Shown here in pieces: positions 51,001 to 60,300 of a stretch of 64,000 nucleotides of DNA. Numbering within the stretch: the first letter of the stretch is position 1; each line of letters starts with the position of its first letter. The DNA lies in contig NC_133901.1 in assembly GCF_964199755.1 (NCBI RefSeq), positions 24,461,583-24,525,582 on the forward strand, read 5' to 3'. The notes beneath the pieces are model-generated. The model worked only from the letters and a program-made list of their open reading frames with translations, did no database searches and was not told where the DNA came from. The translations under genes were made by a program, and so were the position numbers. The stretch is from Larus michahellis. Its lineage: Eukaryota; Chordata; Aves; Charadriiformes; Laridae.

Positions 51001-52431
51001 TGGCATGTGCCTATCCTCAGAGGTTTTCAAAACCCAAAGCCCTGAGCAGTCCTGAACAAAGCACCAAGTAACTGGTTTCTGAATTCAAGTATCAAAGAGC
51101 TTTATGCAAAGCACCACAGTAGATGGCCTCCTGAGGTCCCTTCTAACTTACGTCACTCTATGACTCTATCACACAACACTCCATGGATGTTATTGGCATT
51201 GGTATTTATCCTTTGACTGCACTGAACAAAAGGTCAAAACTACATACGATTTGGATTTGTGCAGCTGCTCCACAGACATCCGTAGAATCACCTATTTATA
51301 CTACAGTTGAATACAGCTTATGAAATAAAGAAGTCAAAGGGTTTTGCATATACACATCAATTTATTTTCTGGCTTGGTCAGCTTGAATCAAACAGTCAGA
51401 CATAAGACTTCTGAAAGCCTTACCTGGACCTACATATCAAATGCAATTATTAATAAAGCCAACAGAAAAGAAATTTCAAAGACTTGAGAATTAATTTAGC
51501 CAAACTATGCCCTTGGCATCAATCTAACCAAATAGGCACAAAAGCTTTTGCAGTTACTGAACAGCCAGCCATCCTAGGGCTACCCACAATTTTACTGTGG
51601 GGTACTTTGTTAGTCATGTTGCTTCTTAAACCTATTGAGATTTAATTAGACTGCAGGATGCCCTATCAAAGGCAGTCAACTTTGGGCCCAGGGCTCAAAG
51701 TCACACTCAACTCACTGACCACCAAGCTTAATCCAAACTGTTCTCTATACAAATTGTGTACCTCAGGAAGCACAGCTAATTAGGCAGAAAATTAATGTCA
51801 GGATGTTAGACATTTCATAAGCTTCCTCATAACTAAGGATAGAGAAGTCACATATAAAGCCTCTAGACACCACACTACAGGCTTGTTAAAGGGGCAGATG
51901 AAGAAACAGGAAGACCCTCAGCCTTCTAGAAACCAAGAGCGTACCAACACGAGTAAGGAACTATGCTGTCTTTCTGTTCTTTCTTGAGTTTTGAGACTCA
52001 GACTCAGTAGAAGGATTTTACTGTGATGCAAAGGTGAGATGCTACAACAAAATGCAAAGTGCTCTGATAAGTTTGAAACAATGTTAGAGGAATCACAGTA
52101 TATCTCAAGTTGGAAGGGACCCATAAGGATCAATACGGAAACAGCATAAAGCATTGCCCCAGTTACCAACCTGACCTATAGCTGAATAAACTCCACATCC
52201 TTAAAGAGCTTCTAACCAGTTTAAATTTATCAAAATACTGCAGAAGATGATGGGGAACATATTTGTGGTACACAAAAATCAGACAAGATTTTTGAATTTG
52301 AAGTTCTTTGTGTTTGATTTCTTATATGGACAAATACAAGAAATCAAAGACCTTCAAATTCTGAAAGCCAGAAGTGCCAATATAAAAAGTAATACAAGTT
52401 GTAGAATTATACTTACATTTTTTGCCGTCAT
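11876..52431 (-). CDS. TFDP2: TFDP2, transcription factor Dp-2, complete spliced coding region in 12 exons
   Basis: DP-2 heterodimerises with E2F proteins in the nucleus. The pair binds E2F sites in promoters of cell-cycle genes, and the complex is controlled by retinoblastoma-family proteins. The joined exons total 1341 nt, 446 residues plus stop, equal to the human form as I recall it. Features by residue: N-terminus MTAKN (1-5); proline and serine/threonine-rich segment (about 28-102); basic cassette exon with nuclear-localisation signal (103-118); basic [11 protein letters not shown] stretch (120-130); winged-helix DNA-binding domain (about 129-210) with RRRVYD at 181-186; leucine-rich dimerisation helix [14 protein letters not shown] and after (about 222-290); conserved E2F-interaction core to about 330; acidic tail with SSSPE end. 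All phases close and no frameshift or stop is present, so the gene is intact. The start at 52431 matches the conserved MTAKN exon. Confidence 0.97.
12060..12962 (-). other. TFDP2: TFDP2 intron 11
   Basis: GT-AG intron of about 0.9 kb. AT-rich; I see no further gene or recognisable repeat in it. Confidence 0.9.
12963..13068 (-). CDS. TFDP2: TFDP2 coding exon 11 (106 nt)
   Basis: It encodes [20 protein letters not shown] then [22 protein letters not shown] corresponds to human WLNQGLL. The rest of the exon is the least conserved part of the protein. Donor AAG/GTAAAT, phase 2. Confidence 0.95.
13069..16742 (-). other. TFDP2: TFDP2 intron 10
   Basis: GT-AG intron of 3.7 kb. It holds a TA/CA microsatellite at 13229-13282. 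A weak CTCF-like match at 16140-16153 has two differences from consensus. No gene is seen. Confidence 0.9.
13229..13282. repeat. TA/CA compound microsatellite
   Basis: Alternating TATA and CACA dinucleotides with some interruptions. Likely length-variable. Confidence 0.85.
16743..16909 (-). CDS. TFDP2: TFDP2 coding exon 10 (167 nt)
   Basis: It encodes [20 protein letters not shown] and [19 protein letters not shown], then the highly conserved [14 protein letters not shown]. It finishes in phase 1 with the first base of Asp at a GTAAGTT donor. Confidence 0.97.
16910..21031 (-). other. TFDP2: TFDP2 intron 9
   Basis: GT-AG intron of 4.1 kb carrying an old CR1-type LINE remnant at about 18.06-18.79 kb. 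The 144-codon open frame at 20396-20830 (+) shows no recognisable domain and is within chance expectation. Confidence 0.9.
18060..18790 (-). mobile_element. Ancient, highly diverged CR1/L3-type LINE remnant
   Basis: On the plus strand the sequence follows the antisense of old amniote CR1-type elements as I remember it. In order are a 'CACTCCCCATGTCATCCACGA' type segment, a 'GTGCCCTCCTCTGT' segment, 'CAGTATTCCAGATAC', 'CCTAATAACTCCTAGCATT' and 'GATCAACAATGAATTTAATC'. The collinear order over about 700 bp supports one old insertion whose coding strand is minus. It is heavily mutated with no usable reading frame. Family assignment is from memory of the consensus. Confidence 0.6.
21032..21183 (-). 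CDS. TFDP2: TFDP2 coding exon 9 (152 nt)
   Basis: It encodes [20 protein letters not shown] and [30 protein letters not shown], part of the conserved E2F/DP dimerisation core. It ends in phase 2 within Lys. An unusually long pyrimidine tract lies directly before its acceptor. Confidence 0.97.
21184..22848 (-). other. TFDP2: TFDP2 intron 8
   Basis: GT-AG intron of 1.7 kb. Its 3' end is a long pyrimidine tract (21187-21231). Nothing else is recognised. Confidence 0.9.
21187..21231. repeat. GAAA-rich simple repeat forming a long pyrimidine tract before exon 9
   Basis: About 45 nt of almost pure A/G on plus (C/T on minus), as GAAA/GAAAA units, running to within a few bases of the exon 9 acceptor at 21185-21184. 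Confidence 0.9.
22849..22917 (-). CDS. TFDP2: TFDP2 coding exon 8 (69 nt), dimerisation coiled coil
   Basis: Twenty-three residues, [20 protein letters not shown] then LLQ, are identical to human DP-2 as I recall it. This is the basic, leucine-rich helix that pairs with E2F. The acceptor ends TTTTAAG, a less common AAG, and the donor is CAG/GTATATTT. Confidence 0.97.
22918..25277 (-). other. TFDP2: TFDP2 intron 7
   Basis: GT-AG intron of 2.4 kb with an A run near 24396-24411. I see no gene in it. Confidence 0.9.
25278..25421 (-). CDS. TFDP2: TFDP2 coding exon 7 (144 nt), RRxYD recognition helix and DEF box
   Basis: It encodes [20 protein letters not shown] and [19 protein letters not shown] up to ECQNLE. 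RRRVYD (181-186) is the DNA-contact motif shared by DP and E2F families. The acceptor reads TTAGCAG, a tandem NAGNAG that can add one Gln. Both ends are phase 0. Confidence 0.97.
25422..25971 (-). other. TFDP2: TFDP2 intron 6
   Basis: GT-AG intron of 550 nt, ending in the tandem acceptor TTAGCAG. Confidence 0.92.
25972..26134 (-). CDS. TFDP2: TFDP2 coding exon 6 (163 nt), start of winged-helix domain
   Basis: It begins with the last base of Ser119, then [18 protein letters not shown] and [20 protein letters not shown], ending NSHLATDS. This is the first part of the DP DNA-binding domain. It contains an in-frame ATG at 26082 (Met137). The donor is TCG/GTAAGC, phase 0. Confidence 0.97.
26135..27518 (-). 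other. TFDP2: TFDP2 intron 5
   Basis: GT-AG intron of 1.4 kb with a T/G-rich low-complexity patch at about 26845-26890. No gene is seen. Confidence 0.9.
27519..27566 (-). CDS. TFDP2: TFDP2 coding exon 5, 48-nt cassette with nuclear-localisation signal
   Basis: Sixteen residues, [16 protein letters not shown] in effect, occupy positions 103-118. Size and content match the E region of mouse DP-3/DP-2, an alternatively spliced exon reported to carry the basic nuclear-localisation signal. Flanking phases are both 2, and the next exon starts with T, so skipping gives GGT (Gly) and keeps the frame. The sequence itself shows the basic DRKR cluster and the symmetric phase. Confidence 0.95.
27723..27840 (+). 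repeat. Possible MIR-like SINE remnant
   Basis: GGTTAGGACTCTGGAG, then TTCTATTCCCAAC, then AAGGAAGTCACTTCATCT appear in the order expected of a MIR-type core SINE. Divergence is high and the call rests on remembered consensus. Confidence 0.35.
28300..28600 (-). promoter_or_regulatory. TFDP2: Intronic CpG island with minus-strand splice donor, candidate alternative TFDP2 promoter
   Basis: GC- and CpG-rich sequence at about 28355-28570 sits in an otherwise AT-rich intron. Immediately downstream on the gene's strand, a near-ideal donor AGCTGC/GTAAGTAT has its GT at 28300-28299, which would end an exon at 28301. The next acceptor on that strand is that of exon 5 (27566). This arrangement fits an alternative first exon. 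The frame reading into it stops at 28324-28322, so such an exon would be noncoding. Confidence 0.45.
28467..29128 (-). other. Minus-strand open frame broken by one frame change, unidentified
   Basis: An ATG-started frame of 139 codons (29128-28709) ends near 28710. A different frame continues open from there to about 28467. The pair could be a decayed retrocopy with a frameshift. It could also be part of a long 5' region of the CpG-island transcript, or chance. I recognise no domain in either part. Confidence 0.2.
29375..29496 (-). CDS. TFDP2: TFDP2 coding exon 4 (122 nt)
   Basis: It encodes [20 protein letters not shown] through [14 protein letters not shown], a clear DP-2 segment. It ends in phase 2 (GG) at a GTAAGAC donor. 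This phase lets the next exon be skipped without changing frame. Confidence 0.96.
31125..31280. promoter_or_regulatory. Small CpG cluster inside intron 3
   Basis: A sharply bounded GC-rich block with many CpGs in AT-rich surroundings. It contains a CTCF-type motif (31200-31213). No splice donor or TATA element clearly marks it as a promoter, so an insulator or enhancer role is as likely. Confidence 0.45.
31200..31213 (-). promoter_or_regulatory. CTCF-type binding motif
   Basis: The minus strand reads CCAGCAGGTGGCAC, which fits the vertebrate CTCF core consensus CCASYAGRKGGCRS at all 14 positions. The motif lies inside a CpG cluster. Occupancy cannot be judged from sequence. Confidence 0.6.
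31634..31641. promoter_or_regulatory. Palindromic CRE (TGACGTCA)
   Basis: A full CREB/ATF consensus octamer at the edge of a moderately GC-rich stretch (31620-31760) inside intron 3. Confidence 0.4.
33115..33218 (-). CDS. TFDP2: TFDP2 coding exon 3 (104 nt)
   Basis: It encodes [18 protein letters not shown] and then [17 protein letters not shown], nearly identical to human DP-2 in the second half. It ends exactly on an ATG before GTAAGTTTT. That Met is the start used by the shorter 386-residue human isoform as I recall it, so an alternative start here is plausible. Confidence 0.96.
37395..37470. repeat. Possible old MIR/L2-like fragment
   Basis: ATTATTCCCATTTTACC with following AGAAAACCAAGCAC resembles the 'CCCATTTTACAGATGAGGAAAC' block common to MIR and L2 ends. 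The match is short and degraded. Confidence 0.25.
40110..40770 (-). mobile_element. CR1 LINE fragment, 5'-truncated, with reverse-transcriptase C-terminal remnants
   Basis: On the minus strand one frame still shows [31 protein letters not shown] and [12 protein letters not shown], which are hallmarks of the CR1 polymerase C-terminal region. On plus, the block with CAGAGCAGGCTGCCCAGGA, AAGGATGGAGACTCCACAAC and CTGGGCAACC is the classic CR1 3' end in antisense. The element is interrupted and inactive. It ends beside a CpG island. Confidence 0.9.
40840..41110. promoter_or_regulatory. CpG island inside intron 2
   Basis: Very high C+G and CpG with a YY1-like ATGGCGGC at about 41020-41027. It directly follows the 5' side of a CR1 fragment. 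No strong splice donor was found near it on either strand, apart from a minus-strand CCAG/GTAAGC at about 41617, which lies upstream of the island on that strand. An unannotated promoter or a GC-rich regulatory block are both possible. A 238-codon plus frame crosses it but is a product of base composition. Confidence 0.5.
42138..42195. repeat. 18-bp direct repeat, period 40
   Basis: AATATTATACTTAATAAT occurs at 42138-42155 and again at 42178-42195, separated by TAA-rich sequence. Confidence 0.85.
45861..45927 (-). CDS. TFDP2: TFDP2 coding exon 2 (67 nt)
   Basis: It encodes [18 protein letters not shown] followed by SPTK, matching the DP-2 N-terminal segment with its conserved GFIDQN and SPTKG. 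The acceptor is TTTTGTTCAG and the donor AAAG/GTAAGAG, leaving phase 1 (first base of Gly). Confidence 0.95.
47446..47459 (+). promoter_or_regulatory. CTCF-like binding motif
   Basis: CCCGCAGGTGGCAG differs from the CTCF core consensus CCASYAGRKGGCRS at only one position (C for A at base 3). It is preceded by a T/C-rich run. Its orientation is opposite to that of the 31.2-kb motif. Confidence 0.45.
50980..51172 (+). mobile_element. CR1 3' end fragment
   Basis: GTAGATGGCCTCCTGAGGTC, CCTTCTAACTTACGTC and ACTCTATGACTCTAT follow the sense-strand CR1 tail, preceded by a degraded AGAGGTTTTCAAAACCC segment corresponding to the polymerase stop region. The terminal short tandem ending in TCTAT is typical of CR1. 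Confidence 0.75.
52089..52142 (-). mobile_element. CR1 3' tail fragment, antisense
   Basis: GAATCACAGTATATCTCAAG, TTGGAAGGGACCCATAAGG and ATCAATACGG match the very common avian CR1 3' tail in antisense. Only about 55 bp is recognisable. It lies some 275 bp downstream of the TFDP2 start-codon exon. Confidence 0.75.
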
Positions 52432-52510
52432 GTCAGACAATATTGCTTTATATTCCGTAAAACCATAAGATATCCCTTTTCATGTTCACAGAATCTTTAA
52501 AATGAACATC
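52417..52510 (-). CDS. TFDP2: TFDP2 start-codon exon: 5' UTR 52510-52432, coding 52431-52417
   Basis: Five codons, MTAKN, end at a donor GTAAGTATA. The exon's 5' limit is inferred from a good acceptor, CTTTCTTACAG, just before 52510. The 79-nt leader carries three ATGs, described under findings. The coding part is secure; the 5' edge is less so. Confidence 0.85.
52428..52509 (-). promoter_or_regulatory. TFDP2: Cluster of three upstream ORFs in the TFDP2 leader
   Basis: uORF1 is 52509-52486 (7 codons, then TGA). uORF2 is 52483-52448 (11 codons, then TAA). uORF3 is 52466-52428 (12 codons, then TGA) and its stop overlaps the main ATG as ATGA. All are in the inferred exon leader, so they depend on the 52510 acceptor being used. 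Confidence 0.6.
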
Positions 52511-53061
52511 CTGTAAGAAAGTTAATAGAATATCTTAGTTAAAATGTATTTTCAGTTACCTCTCTAGCTGAAACCCTGCATCTTCAGAGGACAGATTTTT
52601 TTTTTTTTTTGCTTTTTGATAAAATCAGTCACCACAATAGTCAGGTTCTGTATGCATAGTAAAAATGTACATTGCTTGGATTAGTCAGAGATGTAATCTT
52701 ATATATAAAGGGCCAACTTACATAGAGGCCTAACTATATTAATGTGCTAGAGAAGCATGTCATGCCATTACTAAAGTCTTGTAATTAAAACCATGCAATC
52801 ATTTGCATCTAATGCAGATTGACTCTAAAAACTGGAAGTGAATTAATTCTCTCCATCGTCTCTTTAGCCTCCAAGAACAGAGAGAGCTTCTAATTCCATC
52901 ACTGCAGACATGCAAAGATCTTGGTAGAAAGTAGGAAATACTACGAAATGCACATACACAGCAAACATTAAGTACTTTTAGGAAACATCCAAGAAAAAAC
53001 ATTCCAGTTCAAACTAATCTTAATAATATTTTCAGGCTTTTTTATTAATCCTATGTAATTA

Positions 53062-53081
53062 GAATTATAATATTATAATTC
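53062..53081. repeat. Perfect 20-bp palindrome
   Basis: GAATTATAATATTATAATTC is identical to its reverse complement. AT-rich, so probably a chance or slippage product. Confidence 0.8.
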
Positions 53082-54244
53082 CAGGAAAAGACAAACATTT
53101 TGGTATACTGAAAAATACTAAAAGCAATTTCTTTTTTAAATCAAAGCTTCCAGAAGTCTTACAGGAAACAGAAGAAAACAAGTTACAAATCAATGCTGGC
53201 AGCACAAATCATTTTAAAGACAGAATTAACTTCACAAAGCTTTTAAGTACTTTGAAAGTACTTTATAAGTAGTACTAGCTGTTAAAGAATGAACTACAAA
53301 AGACATCTGAATTGCACTTGGATGTATAAGAGAGGAAGAACTGTTCACACTTTCAAGTGTGGAATCAATTCAGCAAAATCTTTTGGAAGACACCTGAACT
53401 AGTTACTAAACATGAGTCACAACCATTTTCAGTAGAACTCACCAACTACAAAAGCCAGGTGCAATTCATGCAATCTCCTCCGTATTCTAACCTACACAAA
53501 GTTCGAGAACAGCCAGTATCTTCACCTCCCTTCTAGAAAACTGACAAAAATTGTTTCAGTAGTGTGCATAGCTAATAGGGAGCTCTACCATCACTGCATT
53601 ATTGTTTTGGGCAATCCAGAATAATTTTAAATTCTAGGATGTTTGTATAGATGTCTTGGTTTATTCACACATCACATCAATTAAACTGTTATTAGAGTTA
53701 GTGGTAAAACATTTTATTCAACTTAGATGTGTTCTCCATTCCCTTTTGAATGAGTTGTATTGATCTTCCTTAGTGCCTCAATTTATCATAGCCATAATTA
53801 AGCAGCCACTCCAGCACATGAACACCACACAATTCTACCATGAAAACTTGTTTTAGTTTCACAACAAAATATCTGAGAAAATAAGAAGTGTTTTTCTCTG
53901 CCTTCAGAGAGGACACTAGAGAGAGGAATATATTCACACCCTGGGTAAAGAGGCTACCGGATCTGTGCAGCAATCCTGAAACCCAAAGAAGAGCCACAGA
54001 AAAGCCATAAAGCTATGCTGGTCTTGGTAAAGAGCAAATACTGAACCCCTGCATCATGTCTGAAAATTACGATCTATGTGCCTCTTCTTTTTCCACCTTC
54101 CTCCTCCTTCCATACAAACTCTCCAAATACATCATCTGGAGCTCTCGCCAAAATTCATGATGCAGTTTGACCTCCCTCTCTTGCTTCAAGAGGCTTTACA
54201 AGTAATTTACTCAAATAAAACATAGTTAAGAACACATTTGCTAA

Positions 54245-54350
54245 GCAGCTTTAACCCATTTACAGATAAGCAAACTAGTTTCATCTTTGACAAGTTATTT
54301 GCTGTCAGGCTTAGCGATCCAGAAGGTATTGGCTATAAACCATTGCAGTC
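54245..54350 (-). repeat. Possible old MIR-like fragment
   Basis: CCCATTTACAGATAAGCAAACT is close to the MIR/L2 'CCCATTTTACAGATGAGGAAACT' block. The continuation is weakly similar. Confidence 0.25.
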
Positions 54351-57300
54351 CTTTGCCACAATGCTCTCCAGCCAGTACGAACAGTTGGTATTCTTCCAGC
54401 TTTATGAACACATTTTCTCAAGCTCGAGAAGCCAGACTTTGTGACCCCACCATCTGCCATGACCTCTTGTCAGGTTCAGACAAAAGAACCTACACAGATG
54501 GCCTCAAAATGGAGATTCTCTTCACTCCCGATTGCTGTTTGACAGCTTGCACCACACAGATAGAGAAACATAAAACTCAACCTTTTTGTTCTTTAGCTAG
54601 TTTCTACTGAAACGAACCTGCATAAAGACAGGTTTAGAGCCCCAAGCACACAAGGCACAAAGATTGCTTTATTCGAACTAAGGTTGTCCCTTCATAATCT
54701 AAGAATTGGTTTATAATCCACTCCCATAATTTTGCCTTTTGGCCAAATACCATACAGTACAGGGAGCCAACCCAACTGTCTGACTTCGTAAACTTTGAGC
54801 TGCAGTTTCTTCTAGAACATATGTTGCCTAATCACTTATACCAATGACATTAAAAAGCCAGTTTGAGCATTAAATTAACAAAACCCCAGACAATCAAGCT
54901 CTAATTACAACAAAACAGTACAACAGTGTTTATCTGTACCTATTCTTGTTACAAGTTAAAAGCCAGATCTATTCTGAAGTTTCAGTGATACTGAAGCTGA
55001 ATCCCAGTACAAGAAACAATGTAAATCAGAAAACAGTTATCTGCTGAAAAATACTATATTCCTTCACAGGTTTATTTTCTGTGGTCCCAAGTCTTACTTT
55101 TAAATTATCCCTTTAAGATACACACATTTGCTAAAACCTAATAGTAGAAAAGAATAAAGCCCCTTACCATAACACTCTATTTTCTGCCCCCGAAAAATTA
55201 AGCTTTACCAAACCTATCCTGGTTTTCTTTAGCTTTCTCAAATTCTTATCAGTACTTCGCATATCACACATTCATGTAGACCAGCACCACACAAAGATTC
55301 TCCCCAGTCCCAGTGGCCACTTCCACTTCACAACAGAAAATGCAATTTATGTAAGTATTACATCGGTATCAAGCATCTACAAATTAAGACAACTATTGGA
55401 CAGTTACCTAAATTGTTATGATGAAAAGTCCTCACGGAACACAGAAAAAACTGCAGAGATATCTTAGTATACTAGAATGATTTTTATCATCGCCAAGGAG
55501 GTTTTTCTCATTTACTTGATCAAGAGTATGGCAAAGTGAAAATTATTCCAATTAACTGCGTCAGCTAAGAGGAAAGAAAATGTCATCAGTTTCAAGAAAA
55601 AGAAACTCGTGTAATGCCAGCCTTTCCACTAGAAATTAGTTTATATTCTTCGCATCCCTCTCCATAGTACTAACTTTCAAGCTACAGTACTACAAGGCTG
55701 TAGTACTACAAGACAGCAGTAACAAAAAAGATTCCTTATTAATCAGTAAAAGCTCAGTTTTAAACCACTAATTTATGCAGAGCATCTACATGGATTAGAC
55801 CACCTGTTATACATATGTTGCTTCATTGTGTCTCAGTTTTCATACCAGTAAAATTTCAAAATTACAAAGTACTTTTCAGAAATCCACCTGCTCCCAGGAA
55901 GTGTTTCCTCATCTTGTTCCTAAAAAAACATTTCAACATCCAACTCCTTTTCGAAGCAACTGAGACAAAAAAGGACCAATTTTAGTGGAAATATCTGTAT
56001 GTACTAGACAGATTAATTTCTTGGTACCCCAAGAAACATAAATACAACTTTGTTATCAAATTTCTGAAATTTAAATTACAGATTTTGCATCTCTATCAGA
56101 AGATTCTATTGATTTGTCAACTTTTTTTCCTGAATCCTCTTCAGATGACTTAGTCCCAGTTTTATCCTTTATTTACATATACAAGAAATAAACTTGGCCT
56201 ACAAAATGCAAAAGGCAGGAATACACATGTCCACATAACATCCAGCTTGTCACTTAATGAAGAACTTCAAAAAGCCAACCAAGGTGTGTATTCAACAAGT
56301 TGCATACAGAGAGTGGGAAATAAGTCACCATCTTCAGTTATCACACAGTAATTTTTATTTTGAGGATAATATTAGAAAGTAGCTCTTAGGAATCATTTGA
56401 AAGGAATTCCCACCATGATATGCATGATGATGGTCTTGCAGGTACAAGTTATTTTTCCAGCTTTAACTGTGTGCAACTCCATACCTTCAAAAAAGCCCTA
56501 GTGGATAACAGATGCGATCATTAGACAGACTGAACAAAGGAAATCTAGGTGACTTGACTGCTAAATTATATGACAAGTTTTTAACAAAATAAAATAACTT
56601 GAAAAGAGTAGTGAGTTTAAAAGCTTAATTTTTTTTTACATGACTTAAAAGACTGCAACCTATGAATCCAAAGTACAGAAGTTTTCACTACTACATGACA
56701 CAAAACCGAAATGAGCATCACTGCTTTAAACCAAGATGCAAACGGCAGATATAACTACCTGAACGTAATCTGAAAGTGAAGATCTCATCTTGTAGTTTGT
56801 GGGAACCAGCCGACACACAAGAAATCAGAAGGAACAAAACCAAGTAAGTACCTAAAATTGACCAGGTTCTCCCAAGTTATTGTGATTGAGCAAAACACCA
56901 AGGTATCATCAGAACAAATTAACCAACAGCTCCTGACAACAGCAGTAATTATGACTCAAGTTTACATGGTACTAAGAACCCAGAAAAACAGACAAGGCCT
57001 ACATGCAAGTTCAGTTAGTATAAACTGTAGCACTTAAGCTATATAACGGACAACCAACATTGAGTGTGGTTTGCTAAAAGCATGTCAGGGGAAATGTCCC
57101 TTTATGAACCTCATGCAGCATATATTGAGGCAACAAATGAATCGGATCTTTTCAATACTCTCAGACTCGATCCCAAACGCAACATCCCCATTACTCCCAC
57201 TATTCGCTATATTTACTCACTGTTGTACATGTACATGACTAGCAAAAGCACTGTTGATGAAGGCTACTGAATATCTTGAATCCCAGGGATGAAAACAGGT

Positions 57301-60300
57301 CTGAGTGGACAAGTAACAAGAACACACAACACAGGAATAAAATCCAAAGCTGTAATCAAACTCTCCCCTAGATGAAAGTGCCCAAAGTCTCCATGCGCTT
57401 AACTGCACTGCTGAGCCTCAAGTTCTGCTGCTTGTCCAGTCCCGACAGTGATGAGACCCAAATCCCATCAACCTGGAACTAGATATTCCTTCCCTCAAGG
57501 GACTCAGTTTCTTAGGCATGCTCTTATGCCCAATGTCATGCAAGTACTAATGGTAAACTATATGTCTAAGAATAGGAGCAGCACTCATGGCTTATTTCAA
57601 AATCAATGAGGTGAAGCACATCCCTTATTGCTTAAATAAGGAGGACGTTACATTAAACATGTAGAATAATTCCCAAGTACTTGAACCTTTGAAGGCTCTT
57701 TTTAATTCCCCAGACCAGCTTACTGTCAGTCAAGATAAAGTACGTAGGGCTTGACAGTGGATAACACTCACACAGCACTTAAAAAAGTAAGATGATCTAA
57801 AATTCCTTTTGAGTTTTGCAGACAACTTTTATCAACACAGATACGCACAGATACACTTGGAATTAACAGAAATTTAGCTGGAATTCTTTTAAGTAGACAA
57901 TCTATTTTATAAGCTCAACTTTTGTTCTCTAACTAGGTTTCTAGCCCAGGGTTTTTTCCATAGCTGACTACTATACAGGGCACAACATTTGGGACTCTAC
58001 TGCTTCAGTGGGAAGAGGCAGGTACAACTTCCTTTCAGAGTAAAGAGCACGCTATATTTTCACAAACATATTTTTGCCTTGAGAAATTTAATTTTAGCAA
58101 CAGACTGACATTTGAAAAAAATTTAGTGATCTATATGACTGACTGTAAAATACCTTGGTAAGACAGTCTTTATGCATTGCCAATATTACATTAGCTCCTC
58201 TTTCAATTAAGCTCAGCTGAAAAGAGCATCTTTTCAACTACTGAGACTTCAAAACAAGCTTCTTGCTACCTCCAGCTCATATACTGTACGATATATCAAA
58301 GAATGCTCTAAATATTGATCTGGTCTTGTAATGAGTTTTAATGTTGAGATTTTAAAATTTCCAGAGTTATCAGTACATTGGCAAACACATGGAACTGTTT
58401 AGCCATCCTGTTGAGATACAATTTTGTCTACACCCCGCAGCTGGAGGGATCTTAACATCCACTTAGCTGAAGATAATTTTACATTTGGATTTGATTAAAG
58501 ATGACCAAGTTATATAGGGATAAAGAACTTGATAATGGAGAGAGGCTTAGTAATAACAATTTCCCACACTTTCCTTATAATTTGCTAGAAGCTTTGTTCT
58601 AGTTTAAACCCATTATTAACTCCACTCTTGCATGAAGATCATGACAGTATTCACTGAAGGGTAAAGGTTACAAAAAATTTCATACTTCTTTAGTTATAAT
58701 TCAGTACTAAGGCAAAAAGGGAGTTTTCTAGTGATGCACAAGCTCTCAAATACTGATTGCAGCACACAAAATTATCTAAAGGGTGCAATTCCATAAAACA
58801 ATTTGCACTGATGTAAAATCCTACCACTGCTATCATTGCTAAAAGGGATCTTCCACTTTTCCTTACTCTTTCCACTTTCCATTCCTTCCCCAGGCTACAC
58901 GCTTTCGACAACTCCAATTTCCACCTGACCCCCTCAGTGAGCCAATTTAGTTCTGATACTGTCAGAGTAGCAACAAAGGGGCTGAAAGGGGGAAGAAAGT
59001 TTTCCACATGCTGCAACCCAGTGACCGCTCAGATGACCACCAAGGCCTGTGCACGGGACAGGACTAACCCTTCAAATTTAGCAAGCTTTTTGATCAGTTC
59101 CATGTGGTTTGCAGAAGCACACCATGACTCTGCTTCTGAAAAAAAGCATTTGTGATCTCCTGAAAATTTACTTATGGGTTGAAATGCCACACAAGGCTGG
59201 ATATGGTTTGTTTGTAAAAGACTACTCCATACTTTTTAGGAGTTCACTGGAGTGTGTGCAAGCTTTAAAAATCCATCAGGAAGAAGTGGGATGTTTTGTC
59301 TTCAGATCATAGCTTTCCCAATTTCTTATGCAGCAAGAAGCAGGATGAATAATTTGCTTTTGACAGACAGCAGAAGCCTGCTGTTACAATCAATACACAG
59401 CTTGAAATTTTATCAGTTATATGTATGAAGTTACTGATTTTTAAAAATTGTTTAAATGTATTTGCAATTTTAAGTTGAATTTTAAATAAACTGAAGCTTA
59501 TGACAATTGGATTGCACATTTAAGAGAACAGAAATATATTTCTCGAGTTTCTCAAGTCTCAAGGTCAAGTTTATAACGAAATGAAAAGTTACCTAACTCT
59601 TTCCTTACAATAAATGGGGAGCCCATGCACACAAAGGTTTTTGATTTCACTCTGGGACATAACCTCACTTTCACCTGCTGTTCCTAATCTCATTCATAAT
59701 TATTGGTCATGTTACTGCCATAATTTCTATTTCAGGACAACTACATTAATTGTGGTAATTGCAACTATTGCTCATATGGGAAAGGTTTAATACTTGGATG
59801 ACCGTTATGGTTTACAAGTGACTTTTAATATGTTAATGCATTGGCATTCACAAGCCTTAATGAGCATATACTGTCACATTTGCTTTAAGACTTTAATTCC
59901 CACAAATACCATTATTATAGCTGCTACCAAGTTGAAGAATTCATCCATACAACTTCACTAAAAGTTCATAGACTTAAAGACTGCATGCACCTGTAGCAAC
60001 CTGCCAATTTAATTCTGAACATATGACTTTATTTTTTCTTGATTTTTTCCACTTACATCTTGGGCTGAAATTCCCAACAACAAAATAGTGAATGAAAACC
60101 GTCACTTATTCACGCAGAACACATCTGCTAACACCTACCATGAGGAAATGTATTATGATTCCTTTCAAAGCAACCGCTTCATGCACCCTGGAGACAATAT
60201 AGTCACCTGACAGAGGTTAGTACGGGACTCTGTTGAACAAAAGAACTACAGAGATTGTAAAACAGAACTGAATCATTTGCTATTCCCACCCAAATGAAGA

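Larger units (their letters stand above)
45928..52416 (-). other. TFDP2: TFDP2 intron 1 of the coding region
   Basis: GT-AG intron of 6.5 kb. It contains a CTCF-like site (47446-47459) and two CR1 3' tails in opposite orientation (about 50.98-51.17 and 52.09-52.14 kb). No gene is seen. Confidence 0.9.
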
